NCBI RefSeq assembly: GCF_037893015.1
Contig: NC_133666.1
Coordinates: 569,240,389-569,304,388, forward strand
Direction of reading: 5' to 3'
DNA length: 64,000 nucleotides
DNA from: Macrotis lagotis
Lineage: Eukaryota > Chordata > Mammalia > Peramelemorphia > Peramelidae
Position numbers and translations under genes: made by a program
In this document: one piece after another, positions 35,791 through 46,760 of the stretch
Numbering within the stretch: the first letter of the stretch is position 1
How the letters are laid out: every line of letters starts with the position of its first letter
The notes under the pieces: generated by a model
Databases searched by the model: none
What the model saw: the letters and a program-made list of their open reading frames with translations, nothing else
Told to the model about the DNA's origin: nothing

Positions 35791-36429
35791 AAAAAAGAAA
35801 ATGTGTTATATCTGAACACTGTCCCCCCATGGTCCATCCTCTCCTCCTTTATTCATATCCCCACCCCTTCCCCCTGCTCCCCCCTACTTCTTACTCCAGA
35901 TGTCTATACCCCATTGTGTATATTTGCTGTTTCCTCTCCTAGCCATCTCTGATGAGAGCAAAGGTTCCCTCATTCCCCCTTGCCTCCCCCTTTCCATATC
36001 ATTGCAATAGCTCATTGCAATAAAAAAAATCTTATTACGTGAAATATCTTGGACTATTTCCCCTCTCCTTTTTTCTTTCTCCCTTTCCATTTCCCTTTTA
36101 TTCCTATTGATTCCATTTTTACACCATATTTTATCTTCAAATTCAGCTTTCTCCTGTGCTTCAACTATAAAAGCTCCCTCTACCTGCTTTATTAACTGAG
36201 ATGGTTCATATGAATATTATCAGTATCATTTTTCTATACATGCTGTTCATCCTCATTAAGTCCCTCATATTTCCGCCCTCTCCTCCAATCTCCATCCTTC
36301 ACCTGAGTCCTGTATCTGAAGATCAAAACTTCTATTCAGCTCTGGCCATTCCAACAGGAACATATGAAATTCCCCTGGTTCATTGAAAGTCCATCTTTTT
36401 CCCTGCAAGAGGCCATTCAGCCTTGCTGG

Positions 36430-37377
36430 TTAGTTCATTCTTGGCTGCATTCTAAGCTCTTTTGCCTTCTGGTATATTATATTCCAAGCCCTACGAGCTT
36501 CCAATGTAGCTGCTGCTAAGTCCTGTGTGATCCTGACTGCAGCTCCACGATATTTGAACTGTGTCCTTCTGGCTGCCTGTAATATTTTCTCTTTGACTTG
36601 GGAGTTCTGGAACTTGGCTATAATATTCCTAGGGGTTGGCTTTTTGGGATCTCTTTCTGGGGGGGATCGGTGGATTCTCTCCATTTCTATTTTGCCCTCT
36701 GCTTCTAGAATATCAGGGCAATTTTCCTGTAGTAATTCTTTGAAAATGATGTCAAGGTTCTTTTCCTGATCATGACTTTCAGGTATTCCAATAATATTCA
36801 AATTATCTTTCCTAAGTCTGTTTTCCATATCAGTTGTTTTTTACCAATGCGATACTTCACATTTTCTTCTAATTTTTCATTTTTTTGGTTTTGAAGTATT
36901 GATTCCTGATTTCTGGTAAATTCATCAATCTCCCTGAATTCTATTCTTTGTCTGAAGGATTTATTCTCCTCGGAGAGTTTTCTTATCTCTTTTTCCATCT
37001 GGCCAATTTTGCTTTTTAAAGCATTCTTCTCCTCAATAACTTTTTTGAACTGTTTTATCCATTTGACCTAAGCTGGTTTTTAGCATGCTATTTTCTTCAG
37101 CATTTTTTTGGATTTCCCTGATTAAGCTGCTGACTTCATTTTCATGTTTTTCCTGCATCTCTCTCCTTTCTCTTCCCAGTTTTTCTTCCAACTCCCTCAT
37201 TTGATTTTCAAAAGTCTTTTTTGAGCTCTATCATAGCCTGAGCCCAATTTCTGTTATTCTTGGAGTCTTTAGATGCAGGAGCTTGTGCTTCCTCATCTTC
37301 AGACTATTTTGATCCTTCTTGGGCTCATTTGCAAAATATTTCTCAATGGTCTTCCTCTTATTACTTTGCTTGTTCAT
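36430..37377 (-). pseudogene. HAL1 ORF1 remnant
   Basis: It starts MNKQSN at 37377 (minus). KKTFENQMRELEEKLGRERR and EIQKNAEENSMLKTSLGQMD form the coiled coil. After 36828 the frame is open for 132 codons: MENRLRKDNLNIIGIPES, LLQENCPDILEAEGKIEMER, IHRSPPERDPKKPTPRNII, KFQNSQVKEKILQAARRTQ, ending ELRMQPRMN. This is the full ORF1p layout (coiled coil, RNA-recognition motif, C-terminal domain) with the C-terminal half still open. At least three frameshifts or stops lie in the N-terminal half. In this family the protein binds element RNA; reverse transcriptase must come from L1. Confidence 0.88.
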
Positions 37378-38139
37378 TTTCCCAGCCTAAGCCTGTTTTT
37401 GGGGTGCTTCCTGAGCTTTTGGGACACTCCCACAAGGGTCTCAGTGTGTGAGGCTCTGTCCTTCCTCCTGGTCTGTGAATGACCATAAGCGCCCCCCTCT
37501 GCCATGGGGCCACGGTGAGGGGGGGGCTTGTGGTTCTATGGGGGGGCCTAGACTGTGATCAGGATCTGAATGTAGTCAGAGCCCCAGAGTCCTGCTCCAG
37601 GGCCAGAGGACAGAGCTCAGCTGTCTCTCTTCACTCCCCTCCCTCAGCTCAATGGGCTCATGCCCTGGGGGCTCCTGCTTACCTGCTCTGCCTGCTTCTG
37701 TTTCCTGGCTTTGGGCTGCTGAAAGACCATGCTGCTTGCTGTGTGCCTGAGGGCTGGGCTCCAGGTGCTCGCTCTGGCAGAGGTTCCCCACTGTTCCCCC
37801 ACTTTGTCCCGGTGCTCCCCGGGGTACAGCTCAGGAGACTCCCCCGCTGCTGTGAGCTGCAGCTCCCAGTGCCCTGGGGCTGCCTCCAGGAGGCTGAAGT
37901 TCTTTGGCTCTGGTGGGCCACCCCTCTGGCGGGCCACCCCTCTAACCCCGGGGAGCAGAGCCTTTCTGCTCTTTTCCAGGTTACCTTGAGTAGGAGAACT
38001 GCCTCACTGGGTCCCTTTGTGGGTTCTGTTTCTCAAAAGTTTATTTAGAGTCCTTAGTTTATGAGTTTTTATCAGAGAGCTCCTAAGACTCGATCCCTTC
38101 ATGTCACCATCTTGGCCCCGCCCCCCCATCATAATGTTT

Positions 38140-38345
38140 TTGTGTCTTTTTGTGGCACCCATTAGGACTTTCTTGGGAAAAATAAGGGAGCATTTTGCCA
38201 TTTCCTTCTCCAGTTCATTTTACCGATAAGAAAAATGGGGAGAGAGGGCAAAATGATTTGCCAAGGGTCAATTTTGTACTCAAGTAAAAGTTCAAATCAT
38301 ACTGGAGCATTCTATTCACTGCATGACTTATCTGCTTCTTTGCTT
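38140..38345 (+). repeat. CORE-SINE/MIR-type remnant
   Basis: The order TTTTGCCATTTCCTTCTCCA, GTTCATTTTACCGATAAG, TGATTTGCCAAGGGTC, AGTTCAAATCATACTGG matches a common marsupial CORE-SINE (…tgccatttccttctcc…, …cattttacagatga…, …ttgcccagggtca…). Strongly diverged. Confidence 0.6.
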
Positions 38346-38794
38346 TGTGTAAATGTCTATAAAAACACAGATTAGAAGTATTAATGATGATATTAGTTTT
38401 CATAATATTATGGTAATATTAATGATTATTTTTAAATCAATGAAATTGACTTAGCCTTTTAGACAAATTGGATGTAGATATCATGCATTCTATTTAGAAT
38501 TAAAGGAAAGAATTTTTTTCATCCTTTTCTCTCCTTTGCAGTGGAACATTCATGGAAATTCACAACATTCTGGCTCTCATTTTTAGAAACAATTCAAAGA
38601 AATCCCAGTAAATCAGTGATTAATAAACCAGGGAATCATATAAGCCTGAAATTTTCCATAATGACATTGATGTGTAACAATCTTTTTCCAAGTTTTTTAT
38701 TTTGATTTATTTTGTCTTTGAAAAGAAGAAGTTATCTTCTTGATTTCACTAATTTATTATATATTTATATTATATAAGTAGCTATTATAAAGAT

Positions 38795-39080
38795 AATTGG
38801 AGGGTATAGTAAATAGAGCCATGGATATGAAATCAGGAAGAAGAGCTCAAATCTAGATTTGTATATTCACTAACTGTATGATCTTAGAAAAGTCACTGAA
38901 ATGGTCTCAGTTTCTTCAACTGCAAAATTAACTGGTAATTTAAAATCTTGATGAATTTCCTAGTTTCCTGGTATTCTGAATGATTAATTGACTTATCTAG
39001 GGTTACACAGCCAAACTATGGCAGAGGAAGGATTGAACTGAGACAAAGCATCTCTATTATCAGTGGTATGCTTGTTGACT
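38795..39080 (+). repeat. MIR-type SINE remnants (two adjacent pieces)
   Basis: GTAAATAGAGCCATGGATAT, CTCAAATCTAGATTTG, TGATCTTAGAAAAGTCACTG, TCTCAGTTTCTTCAACTGC follow the MIR order. 38975-39075 holds GTTACACAGCCAAACTATGG and GGATTGAACTGAGAC of a second piece. Confidence 0.6.
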
Positions 39081-40155
39081 GTCGGATAGCTAAGCAATTG
39101 AGTACAATATTGCTGTCTTTAATTATATGCCAGTGATTCTTTTGAGTTTGTATTTATAGATTGGAGATTGATCATTAGTTGACTAATGAAGGATAGTGAG
39201 CTTCTCACCTAATTTCAACCCTGTTTATGTCTTGTTTGATACCCCTAACTACAAGTTACATTTTCAACATTTTTCCTTACAAAATGAATTAATCTTAAAC
39301 AATAATTTTAAGGAAGATCTTTATATGATTTCTGATAGCATTTGCATGTATTTATGAATTTCAATTTTAAAATTCTTCATTTCTTTAAACAAATCTATAT
39401 AGTTCACTCATTTGCTCAATATTTTGCTATCAATATTATTTCTATGGATGTTAACTATAGAGGATTTTTTGCTTCATATTTTTTATTTTTCATAAGCTTT
39501 GAGTTATAGGAGTCTTCTGATACAATATAAATTATCTCTTCTTTTATTTTTCCAAAAATTTACACTTTTATTATGAAGTTAATAAGCAGCAGTAAACTTG
39601 AACATTTGAATAGGAAGAGAAAAATAGGATTAATGCTATGTATATACATATATAATTCATATGGTAAATTTATCATAAAACTAATAAAGCTAACTTACAT
39701 TTGTGTCCATTTCTGAGCTTCTTATGTCTTTCTTCTCTTGTTTAAATGTTTCATTAGGAGGTTTCTTTCTTTTCATTTTGTTTTCTCTATTTATCAAATG
39801 CCTGCTACCTCACACTTCATGTAGAAGCAATCCTTTATACCAAATAAAATTACTTCAAGGAAACACAACAATATATTGAATGCCTTTGAAAAGGTAGGTT
39901 TTTTCTGGAATTCTAAAATATCATCACTTTGTCAAAAGTTGACATGTTTCATTGTCAGTCTTCTGAAGTTAAAATGGGCACTCCATCAATCAAAGTTCTT
40001 AACCAACCTAAAGAAAGTATTCCCTTGAAATTGTTCACTCCCCTCTGGATCAGTTTATACAAGTTCTCTCCATTTTCTCCAAATTTGTAGCATTTAAACA
40101 TGATAATTAGATCCCATTATTTTCATCATACTACAGTTATCCAGTCATTCCCCAT
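39081..40155. other. Single-copy-like AT-rich DNA
   Basis: No gene or repeat was recognised. Confidence 0.4.
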
Positions 40156-40159
40156 AAAT

Positions 40160-40530
40160 GTGCATTCACTTCATTTTTATATATTGTGTAATAAAAATGA
40201 CAATATATAAGCACTTGCATATGTTTGAATATATATATGTCAATATGCATAAGTATAAATGTCTTTGTATATATAATCTTTGTGCATATATGCTTGTATT
40301 TGTGTATATGTATGTTTTGTACTATATTCATGTGCATGTTTTGCATATAGGTATATGTGTATGTTTTATGTGTATGTATATGTTTTGCAGTATATATCAT
40401 ATATCTATATATATATATATGTTTTGCAATATATAAATCTATGTTCATTTCCACAAAGGTATTTATACATATTTGTATATGTTGATAGATAGATGACACA
40501 TGTGATGTGTGCACACACATGTATCACAGT
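40160..40530. repeat. Degenerate (TATG/TGTA)n low-complexity tract
   Basis: Long alternating TATATG/TGTATA text with interruptions, probably an expanded and decayed microsatellite. Long frames here on both strands are low-complexity translations (Tyr, Ile, Met, Cys). Confidence 0.85.
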
Positions 40531-41000
40531 TTTTCAAAAACTTTGAATTCATCTGTGTGTGAACATAAATTTATTTATTTTTTGTCCCTTCACTTAGTGA
40601 CCAAATTAAAGATGGAACCTAGGGCAAACACTCTCCTGAGAGAATTTAGATCTTCTTTTCCCCAAAGGAGAAGATGCCCTGAAAATGCAAAGGCATATTC
40701 TAGAGATTTAAATTCCCTTTTCCCTAAAAGGAAGAAAACCAGAGGAAAAATATGCCTGTGAAATTAAAAAAAAAATTTTATGCAAGGAAGAAAACAACAA
40801 GCACATGGGAACTGCCACCCTATGCTAACAGCCCACCCAGCACTGGAATCAAATAGTTTAAATATCTTTTGAATAAAGGAAGGTAAGGAATTGGAGGATG
40901 TGGGTTTACAAAGGAATGAGTCACTGAGGGGGAGCGCATAAATAGCTGTGACTTTTTGATACACAAATAAGCATCTAACATCATAAGATTTGATAAAGAG
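40531..41000. other. Unclassified repeat-like stretch with a diverged internal duplication
   Basis: Units GAGAATTTAGATCTTCTTTT (40639) and GAGATTTAAATTCCCTTTTC (40701) are each followed by a CCC(C/T)AAAGGAGAAG-like or CCCTAAAAGGAAG-like segment: two diverged copies about 62 bp apart. A polyadenylation-like AATAAA lies near 40873. It may be part of an old LTR; no ends were found. Confidence 0.25.
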
Positions 41001-42050
41001 GTGTCTCCAAAAATATAATTTTGAGAGACAAGTTTTATGGGAGACTTTCGAGAGGAGTCTTTGAAGTCTTTGAAGACAGGAATGACTTCATCAAGATCAT
41101 CAAATGGCTCAGGGTCTCTTTCAAAGTTTGTATGAGTTTAATTGTCTGTAGAGTTGGGGATGTTCTACCTGCTAGGTTTATTCTTGGGTAATGCAAAGGA
41201 TTATTGCTTTGTCAGTCAATATAGCCAATTCTCCTTCTGGTTTACTGGATAGTGGGAGTGTAGGGAAAGTAAAGAAAAATCAAAGTATTTTTTTTTGAAA
41301 ACTGTATAAGTATTCAAGGGCACATAAGTCAGCCAAACTCTTTAAGTGTAAATATATAAATCAATAGGTTAAATACAACTTTTTTTAAAAAAATTGATTT
41401 AACAATTAAGATCAAAAATGGAAAGAAAAGCTTTCATGACATCATTTTCAGGAATGCAAAGAAAATAATTTCAATTATGAATTAGGCATTGGACATAGCA
41501 AAAAAATATCAGTCCCTGCTCTCAAAGTATTTATGGCCCACTTAGGGGAAAATTAGCTAGATATTTATGGTTTAAAAAATTGATGAAGGGGAGATTATTA
41601 AGAATTGTGTAGGTGCCTATACAAAAAAAGATGGTAGCTTCACTGAAATTTATGAGACAACAAAACTAAAGACTCAAATATAACATGAAATAAAATTAAG
41701 AAAAAAGAGATCTGGAAACATGAAGATAAAAACAGAAAATTACAAATGAAAAATGGAATAGACAAGAAAAGTTATGAATACTTAAACATAGCAACAGGTT
41801 TAATTTTAAGTCTTTGTGAAGGAGGAAAAACATATTGAAAATTTCCAAGTATCACATTTTAGATTTTACTGAGAAAGAAGATTTGAAAAAAATGATAGAA
41901 TGGATATAATTACAACTACACAGGAAAAATTGCTAAGTGGTTTCTGTAGGTATATATCAACATGCTATTAAGGACTGTTACTAGAGATTCTTCTGAGAAG
42001 TGCTTGCATGACAATTTTAAAATATACTCCCTTGGAATAATGCAATAAAA
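41001..42050. other. Single-copy-like AT-rich DNA
   Basis: No gene or recognisable repeat was found. Confidence 0.4.
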
Positions 42051-42059
42051 AGGTTAATA

Positions 42060-42525
42060 ACTTTTAAGTCTACATTCCACTTTCTCTCCATTTCTTTTCG
42101 ACCTTCTGATATGCTTACCCCCCCCGACACTCCTTGACTCACTGTTACTTGCCTCCTATCTATTCCAGGGACAAAACACTCCCATCTCTCATATCAGTTA
42201 TTTTCTCAGGTTCATTTTCCCTACCTGTTATTCCCTACCACATTTATTTTTTGGCATCCTTCAAGCACTAACTAAAATTCCATCTTTTATAGAAAGTATT
42301 TTCCAACCCTTCTTAATTCTAGTACATTCCCTCTGTCAATTATTTCCATTTATCGTGCATATCATTTACTGTGTACTTACATTTTTGTATGTCACCTCCC
42401 CCCATTTGATAGTATACTCCTTGAGGGAAAGAACAGTAGTTTTTTTAATGTAATGCTCATCACAATGGCTAACACATAGTAAGCACTTAATAAATGTTAT
42501 TGATTGAATGAGTAGAAAAGAATTT
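42060..42525 (+). repeat. L2 LINE 3' end
   Basis: TATACTCCTTGAGGGAAAGA, GCTCATCACAATGGCTAACA, CATAGTAAGCACTTAATAAA, TGTTATTGATTGAATGAG is the characteristic L2 3' end. The C/T-rich part from 42060 fits upstream L2 3'UTR/ORF2 tail. Ancient and inactive. Confidence 0.75.
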
Positions 42526-42724
42526 TTTTTCTTGTCATCATTTACTTCATATCCATGGCATAGCTGATCCCACATATTCATTTGCATCTTCTTTAATGAT
42601 TCTTCCTTAGTCTACAAACATCTTTGTATATCCCCATGTTCTAAAAGTATTAAAAAAATCCCTTACTCCTCAAACACTCTGCCTATGCTTCTTGTTTATG
42701 TCAATGATACATTTCTAGAAAGAA

Positions 42725-43160
42725 AATGAGAATATCTCAGAATCTCAGATTTAGAAGAACCTCCAAAGTCCTCTTTTTCAAACATTATCAGAGCAGGAAT
42801 TCTGTCTAAAATGTCTCTGATTAGTGACCTTAAAATTCTTCAGAAAGAGAAAATCACTCTCTTCCTAAATGTTTTACTCTATCTTTTTTTAAAGCTTAGT
42901 TCTTCTAGTCAGAGAGTATTGTAGTAAAGAAAAGAAAAGATTCTGAACTTAGGATGAGTAATGGATAGACTAGAATTTGTTCACCAACATATTAACAGTG
43001 TTATGGTAAAGTCACTTATATTCATTTTTTCACTATGAAATAGGCAATAATTATGTCAGTAATGCCTACCTTACAAGATCATTTTGATAATTAAATGAGT
43101 AGATGCATAAACAAATCTAAAAATATTTTGAAATCTATAAATCATTAAAATACCAGTGAT
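42725..43160 (+). repeat. Ancient repeat followed by a MIR-type SINE
   Basis: 42735-42850 (CAGAATCTCAGATTTAGAAG, then CCTCCAAAGTCCTC) matches a widespread old mammalian repeat whose name I cannot assign. 42995-43155 (GGTAAAGTCACTTATATTCA, TGCCTACCTTACAAGATCAT, ATAATTAAATGAGTAG) is a MIR-type 3' half. Confidence 0.55.
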
Positions 43161-43424
43161 CATAAGTAATTATGTCTTTTCTTGTAAAAAAAATCTTTTT
43201 CTTCCTGGTTTTCCAATCATTAATAGAAATTCAGCCCATTGAGCTAAAGGAAAATAATTGTAGTATTGTTTCTTCTTTTCTGCCTTAAAAAAAGAACTAA
43301 CAAATGAAGCTTAATTTCCTCATCCTATAAAATAAGAATCAAAATATTCAATTTGCAAGATTGTAAACATTTTAGAACTCTTAAAATGTTTTAGTAATGT
43401 AAGATTTTTTGACGATATGTGAAG

Positions 43425-43705
43425 GAACTAATTACTTCATCATATTCTGAAGAAAAATGTGACATGAGGGAAATGATACCAAGGCATGCACATGAATTAG
43501 ATTTGAGAAAGGAGGTGTTATGCAAAGTCACCAGACTTACTTTCTCTTCAAAAGCTATCTGAGTTCAGTATCCAGATATGTATCAGGATGACTGAAGATG
43601 ACCCTGGATCTGAGACAATCAGGATTAAGTGAATTGCCTAAGATCACACAGCTAATAGATGTCAAATGTCTGAGGTTTTATTTGGACTCAGGTCCTTCTG
43701 ACTCC
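43425..43705 (+). mobile_element. Old marsupial CORE-type SINE
   Basis: Same family as 13311-13735: TGACATGAGGGAAATGATAC, CAAAGTCACCAGACTTAC, CAGGATGACTGAAGATGACC, GAATTGCCTAAGATCACACA, GGTCCTTCTGACTCCAG. It lacks the inverted head copy. Confidence 0.68.
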
Positions 43706-44189
43706 AGAGTGTGTTTTCTATACAATACATAAGCTAGATGTACTTTTAGGTCACCAGGCCTACAGTAATCATACATGATAGGGATTCAATGAAATTGAAC
43801 TCATAGAGGTTTCTTGGGAAGAACGTATGCATTGGCACAGTCAGAGAAGTTGGGGGTCTTCATTAGGTATGGATTTTAGGAATTTGTCCATCAAAAGAGT
43901 TCCCTGATGTTTTTAGAGTCCTGTACATCACTAGTGGAAGGAGCTTTATAAAATAATTTTATTTCTTTCAGAAAACATCCTTCCTTTTTTACAAAGAATG
44001 AGTTTAGATATTATTTTGATGCAATAGGAAGGCTAGATTTCTTAGAAATTAGTTTCCACCCTTTATAATTGCTAATTTTATATGATTACCAGAAATTTGT
44101 ATGTGAATGGTGAATTTCCTACCTCTTTTATTACAAATATATTAATTTTTATGTATTTTGTATATATGATGACCGAAATCAAATGTAAT

Positions 44190-44360
44190 AATCATCAAAT
44201 CACCAAAACTCAGAGACTTCTATGACCTTGTACAAATGAATTAATCTTGTGGACCTAAGTTTTCATATCTATAAAATGAAGATTATTTTAAGGTCACTTT
44301 AATATGTGTTATAACCATTTTTGTGGTGTCTCATAGAAATCATTTATAATTTGATGAAAC
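44190..44360 (+). repeat. MIR remnant
   Basis: TATGACCTTGTACAAATGAA, TAAGTTTTCATATCTATAAA, ATGAAGATTATTTTAAGG match the MIR middle (…gtgaccttgggcaagt…, …tttcctcatctgtaaaatg…). Confidence 0.5.
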
Positions 44361-45740
44361 CTATGGATTACTTCTCAAAATAATGTATTTAAATGCATAA
44401 AATAAAACAAAAATTATTAATAAGGTAACATTTGAATTAAAGTTATCAAAATATATTTTTTCTAAAACCCTCAAAATCATGGCAGATTAAGGACCTGCAC
44501 ATTGAGTGATAAACATATCATTATTTGAAATCTTGTGTCAGTCCATTATATTTTTGGATTAACCTTCCTAAACTTTGTTAGTCAAAAAAGGACATTTAGA
44601 TAAGCTAAAGCACAAAAGAAATATTATCTTTCTAGGCCTTGATACTATTTATTTCTCAATGAAACTTAAATATATATTCCATCTTCTAGACTATAGTATC
44701 CTTTTTAAATCATGGCAGCTATATAATGTTATCTCTCTTGCCACAGCTTTGGAGTATCTTGAAACTTCTTCCTTATCTGAATTTAATCATCAATGAAACT
44801 TAAATCTTCAAATGAATATTTTGAATATATCCATTTGGATATTGATTCATTTTTGCCTTCCCACCTTTAACAATTCTTTATAATTGCAAAGATGTAGATT
44901 TAAACTGTATGTAATGTAAAGAACAAAAATTAACAAATAATGTAAAAATAAGGAGGGCTAAGGAAGCTTTCTCATCTAAACCACATTATTGATATGAGTT
45001 CTGTAATTTATAGACAGAGATGTCTTAGGGAAGTGAGAGTTTGCATAACTTGCCCAATTATTCACTCAATTAATATGTGTTAAAGGAAGAACATGAAATG
45101 AAGTCTTCTTACCTTTGAGACCATTTGTCTCCTATTTTCTGTTGCACCTAAATAATTAAAGATAGCAAAAAATGTCCTCCTATAATTCAACCAAAAGGAT
45201 ATGTATTAAGATGTAGGAAATACTCTTTGCTTTCTCTTTTCATTTTGATTATAGAAGAACTATCATTAATAATAAACAGAACAAAACAAAATAAAAACAA
45301 ACAATAGAATTGTTTTGATTTCAGCATAAATCACAAAAGTGAAGCTGTGTAAAATAATGTAAGCCTTTCCTTAACGAATTCAAAAGAATATGTTCATAGC
45401 ACCCACATGAATGGAATAGGTAAGAGAAAAAAGCCTTTAAGTCTGTGTTTAGAAATGTTATTCCTAGAAAGTGATATGAAGAACATGAATAGATTCCTTC
45501 TGCTGACACCCTATTGAAGTAGGAGTACTCTGGGGACAGAGCAAAATATTACATCATTTTTCCTTTTTCTAGATACGATGCAATTATATAGACAAATATT
45601 GAGATCATTTTTTTTTCTATATTGTAAGAATCCTTTTCTGTGTGTTTGCCTTATACTGACAAAGCAAACATCCATCAGCCAGGAATGTATCAAACAAGAC
45701 CCTATCCTCAATTAACAAGCACTATACCAAATAGACACTA
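44361..45740. other. Single-copy-like AT-rich DNA
   Basis: No gene or repeat was recognised; the short frames have no protein features. Confidence 0.4.
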
Positions 45741-46248
45741 TGGTAAAACTCCTTCCCTATTCTATCTTGTGTTAAAAAGGACCCCGATACCTGGTTAAAC
45801 TGCTTTCAAAGTAGGGTACCATAAATTGCAGGAGACTTGTGCTAACAAAGCCTCTCAAACTGGTGCCTCTAAGTTAACGTATTATAAATTCCTTAAGGCT
45901 CCTAGCTCTGACTCTAACTCTGAAATAAAGATTACCTTTCCAGGCATACACAAGGGAATTACTTTATATCTTGCAAAAAAGCTATGCCTTTTCCCCTTCC
46001 TTATTCCTCCCCAGTTTTGCTTTAACTCCACTTGCTCCTTCCCACAAGAGTTCCTTGAAGAAGTTCAACTTTGCTTCTTGAAGGAGTCGATGAACTGGGC
46101 TGCATTTGGCCATTCTGGTTTTCAGCCAAATTGCTATAGCAACTGTCTTGCCTCCTGTGCCCAACTACTTCTCTTAAGGATTTCTTTCATCAATCTCCCT
46201 AGAAACCTTTAGTTAACCAAATGTCTTTATTTTATTACTTGGTCTCTT

Positions 46249-46257
46249 TCACTAATT
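46249..46257. repeat. Target-site duplication of the mini-L1
   Basis: TCACTAATT here and at 46610-46618, directly flanking the 352-bp insert. Confidence 0.88.
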
Positions 46258-46609
46258 TCTTTTTTTTTTAAATTTTAAAGATTTTATTCGAGTTTTGAGT
46301 TTTACAATTTTTCTCCCAATCCTACCCCCCTCCCCACAGAAAGCAATCCTTCAGTCTTTATTTTGTTTCCATGTTGTACATTGATCCAAATCGAGTGTGA
46401 TGAGAGAGAAATCACATTCCCACCCAAATTCGCCCAGGGCTGCTGTGGAAGACAAATCCTGAGGTAGATGTTCTTTCTCCTGGCTTTTCTTTCTGGGTTA
46501 TGTGGGTCAGATTTCTGTTAAGAGGTTGGTTTCATATGATATATGGGGAAAGATCAGGAGACTTTTGAACTGTGCCTGTCTTCTCTCTGCCATCTTGGCT
46601 GGAAGTCCC
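46258..46609 (-). mobile_element. Mini-L1: L1 5' tip joined directly to L1 3' end, a probable retroposed spliced L1 RNA
   Basis: Minus-strand reading: 46609-46420 (190 bp) is collinear with 20675-20863 of the full-length L1 5'UTR. 46419-46258 (162 bp) is L1 3'UTR from GATTTCTCTCTCATCACACT onwards, to a poly(A) tail. The 5' part stops exactly where the full-length L1 has TGG/GTGAGTC (donor, 20864). The 3' part begins where L1 copies at 5423 and 10398 have TTCTTTAAG/GATATGA or TTAAG/GATATGA (acceptor). The 5' end is complete, and a 9-bp duplication and poly(A) are present. About 6.5 kb with both ORFs is missing. Non-coding. Confidence 0.88.
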
Positions 46610-46760
46610 TCACTAATTGCTTAATAAAGGAATTTTACTCTTACTTTCCTGGGTCATAGAGTTATGTGAATTCTTCAGTAACTCATGAACCCCAATGATC
46701 TTTACAAGTCCCCAGCCAGCCTTCCAATCCCCTTAACACCATTTTTCAGGGAATACTGCC

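Larger units (their letters stand above)
34946..38127 (-). mobile_element. Complete HAL1 (half-L1) element, ORF1 but no ORF2
   Basis: Minus-strand order: 5' tip with GGCCAAGATGGTGACATG (about 38118), a GC-rich 5'UTR of about 740 bp, ORF1 remnant (37377-36430), then about 1.48 kb of non-coding 3' region to an A-rich end at 34946. No endonuclease or RT similarity follows ORF1. The exact 8-bp duplication shows that this is a complete insertion, not an L1 fragment. HAL1s are non-autonomous L1 relatives that borrow ORF2p. The 3' region contains three SINE-like modules in the opposite orientation (35124-35265, 35312-35460, 35655-35790). A second copy is at 51019-53880. Confidence 0.88.
45772..46760 (+). 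other. Possible solo LTR of an endogenous retrovirus, split by a mini-L1
   Basis: TGTTAAAAAGGACCCCGATA near 45769 could be an LTR start. After the mini-L1, TTAATAAAGGAATTTTACTC (46620) looks like a polyadenylation/R region followed by U5-like sequence. Mixed C/T-rich composition differs from the AT-rich surroundings. A 128-codon plus frame at 45826-46212 has no recognisable domain. I found neither a target duplication nor any internal retroviral gene, so this is tentative. Confidence 0.35.

Noticed and set aside
37479..38048. 189-codon plus frame
   Set aside because: It is antisense to the GC-rich HAL1 5'UTR, where stop codons are rare in every frame; there is no domain and overlapping frames are open on both strands.
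40137..40520. 127-codon minus frame and overlapping 92- and 70-codon plus frames
   Set aside because: They are translations of degenerate TATG/TGTA low-complexity DNA; residues are almost only Tyr, Ile, His, Met and Thr, on both strands at once.
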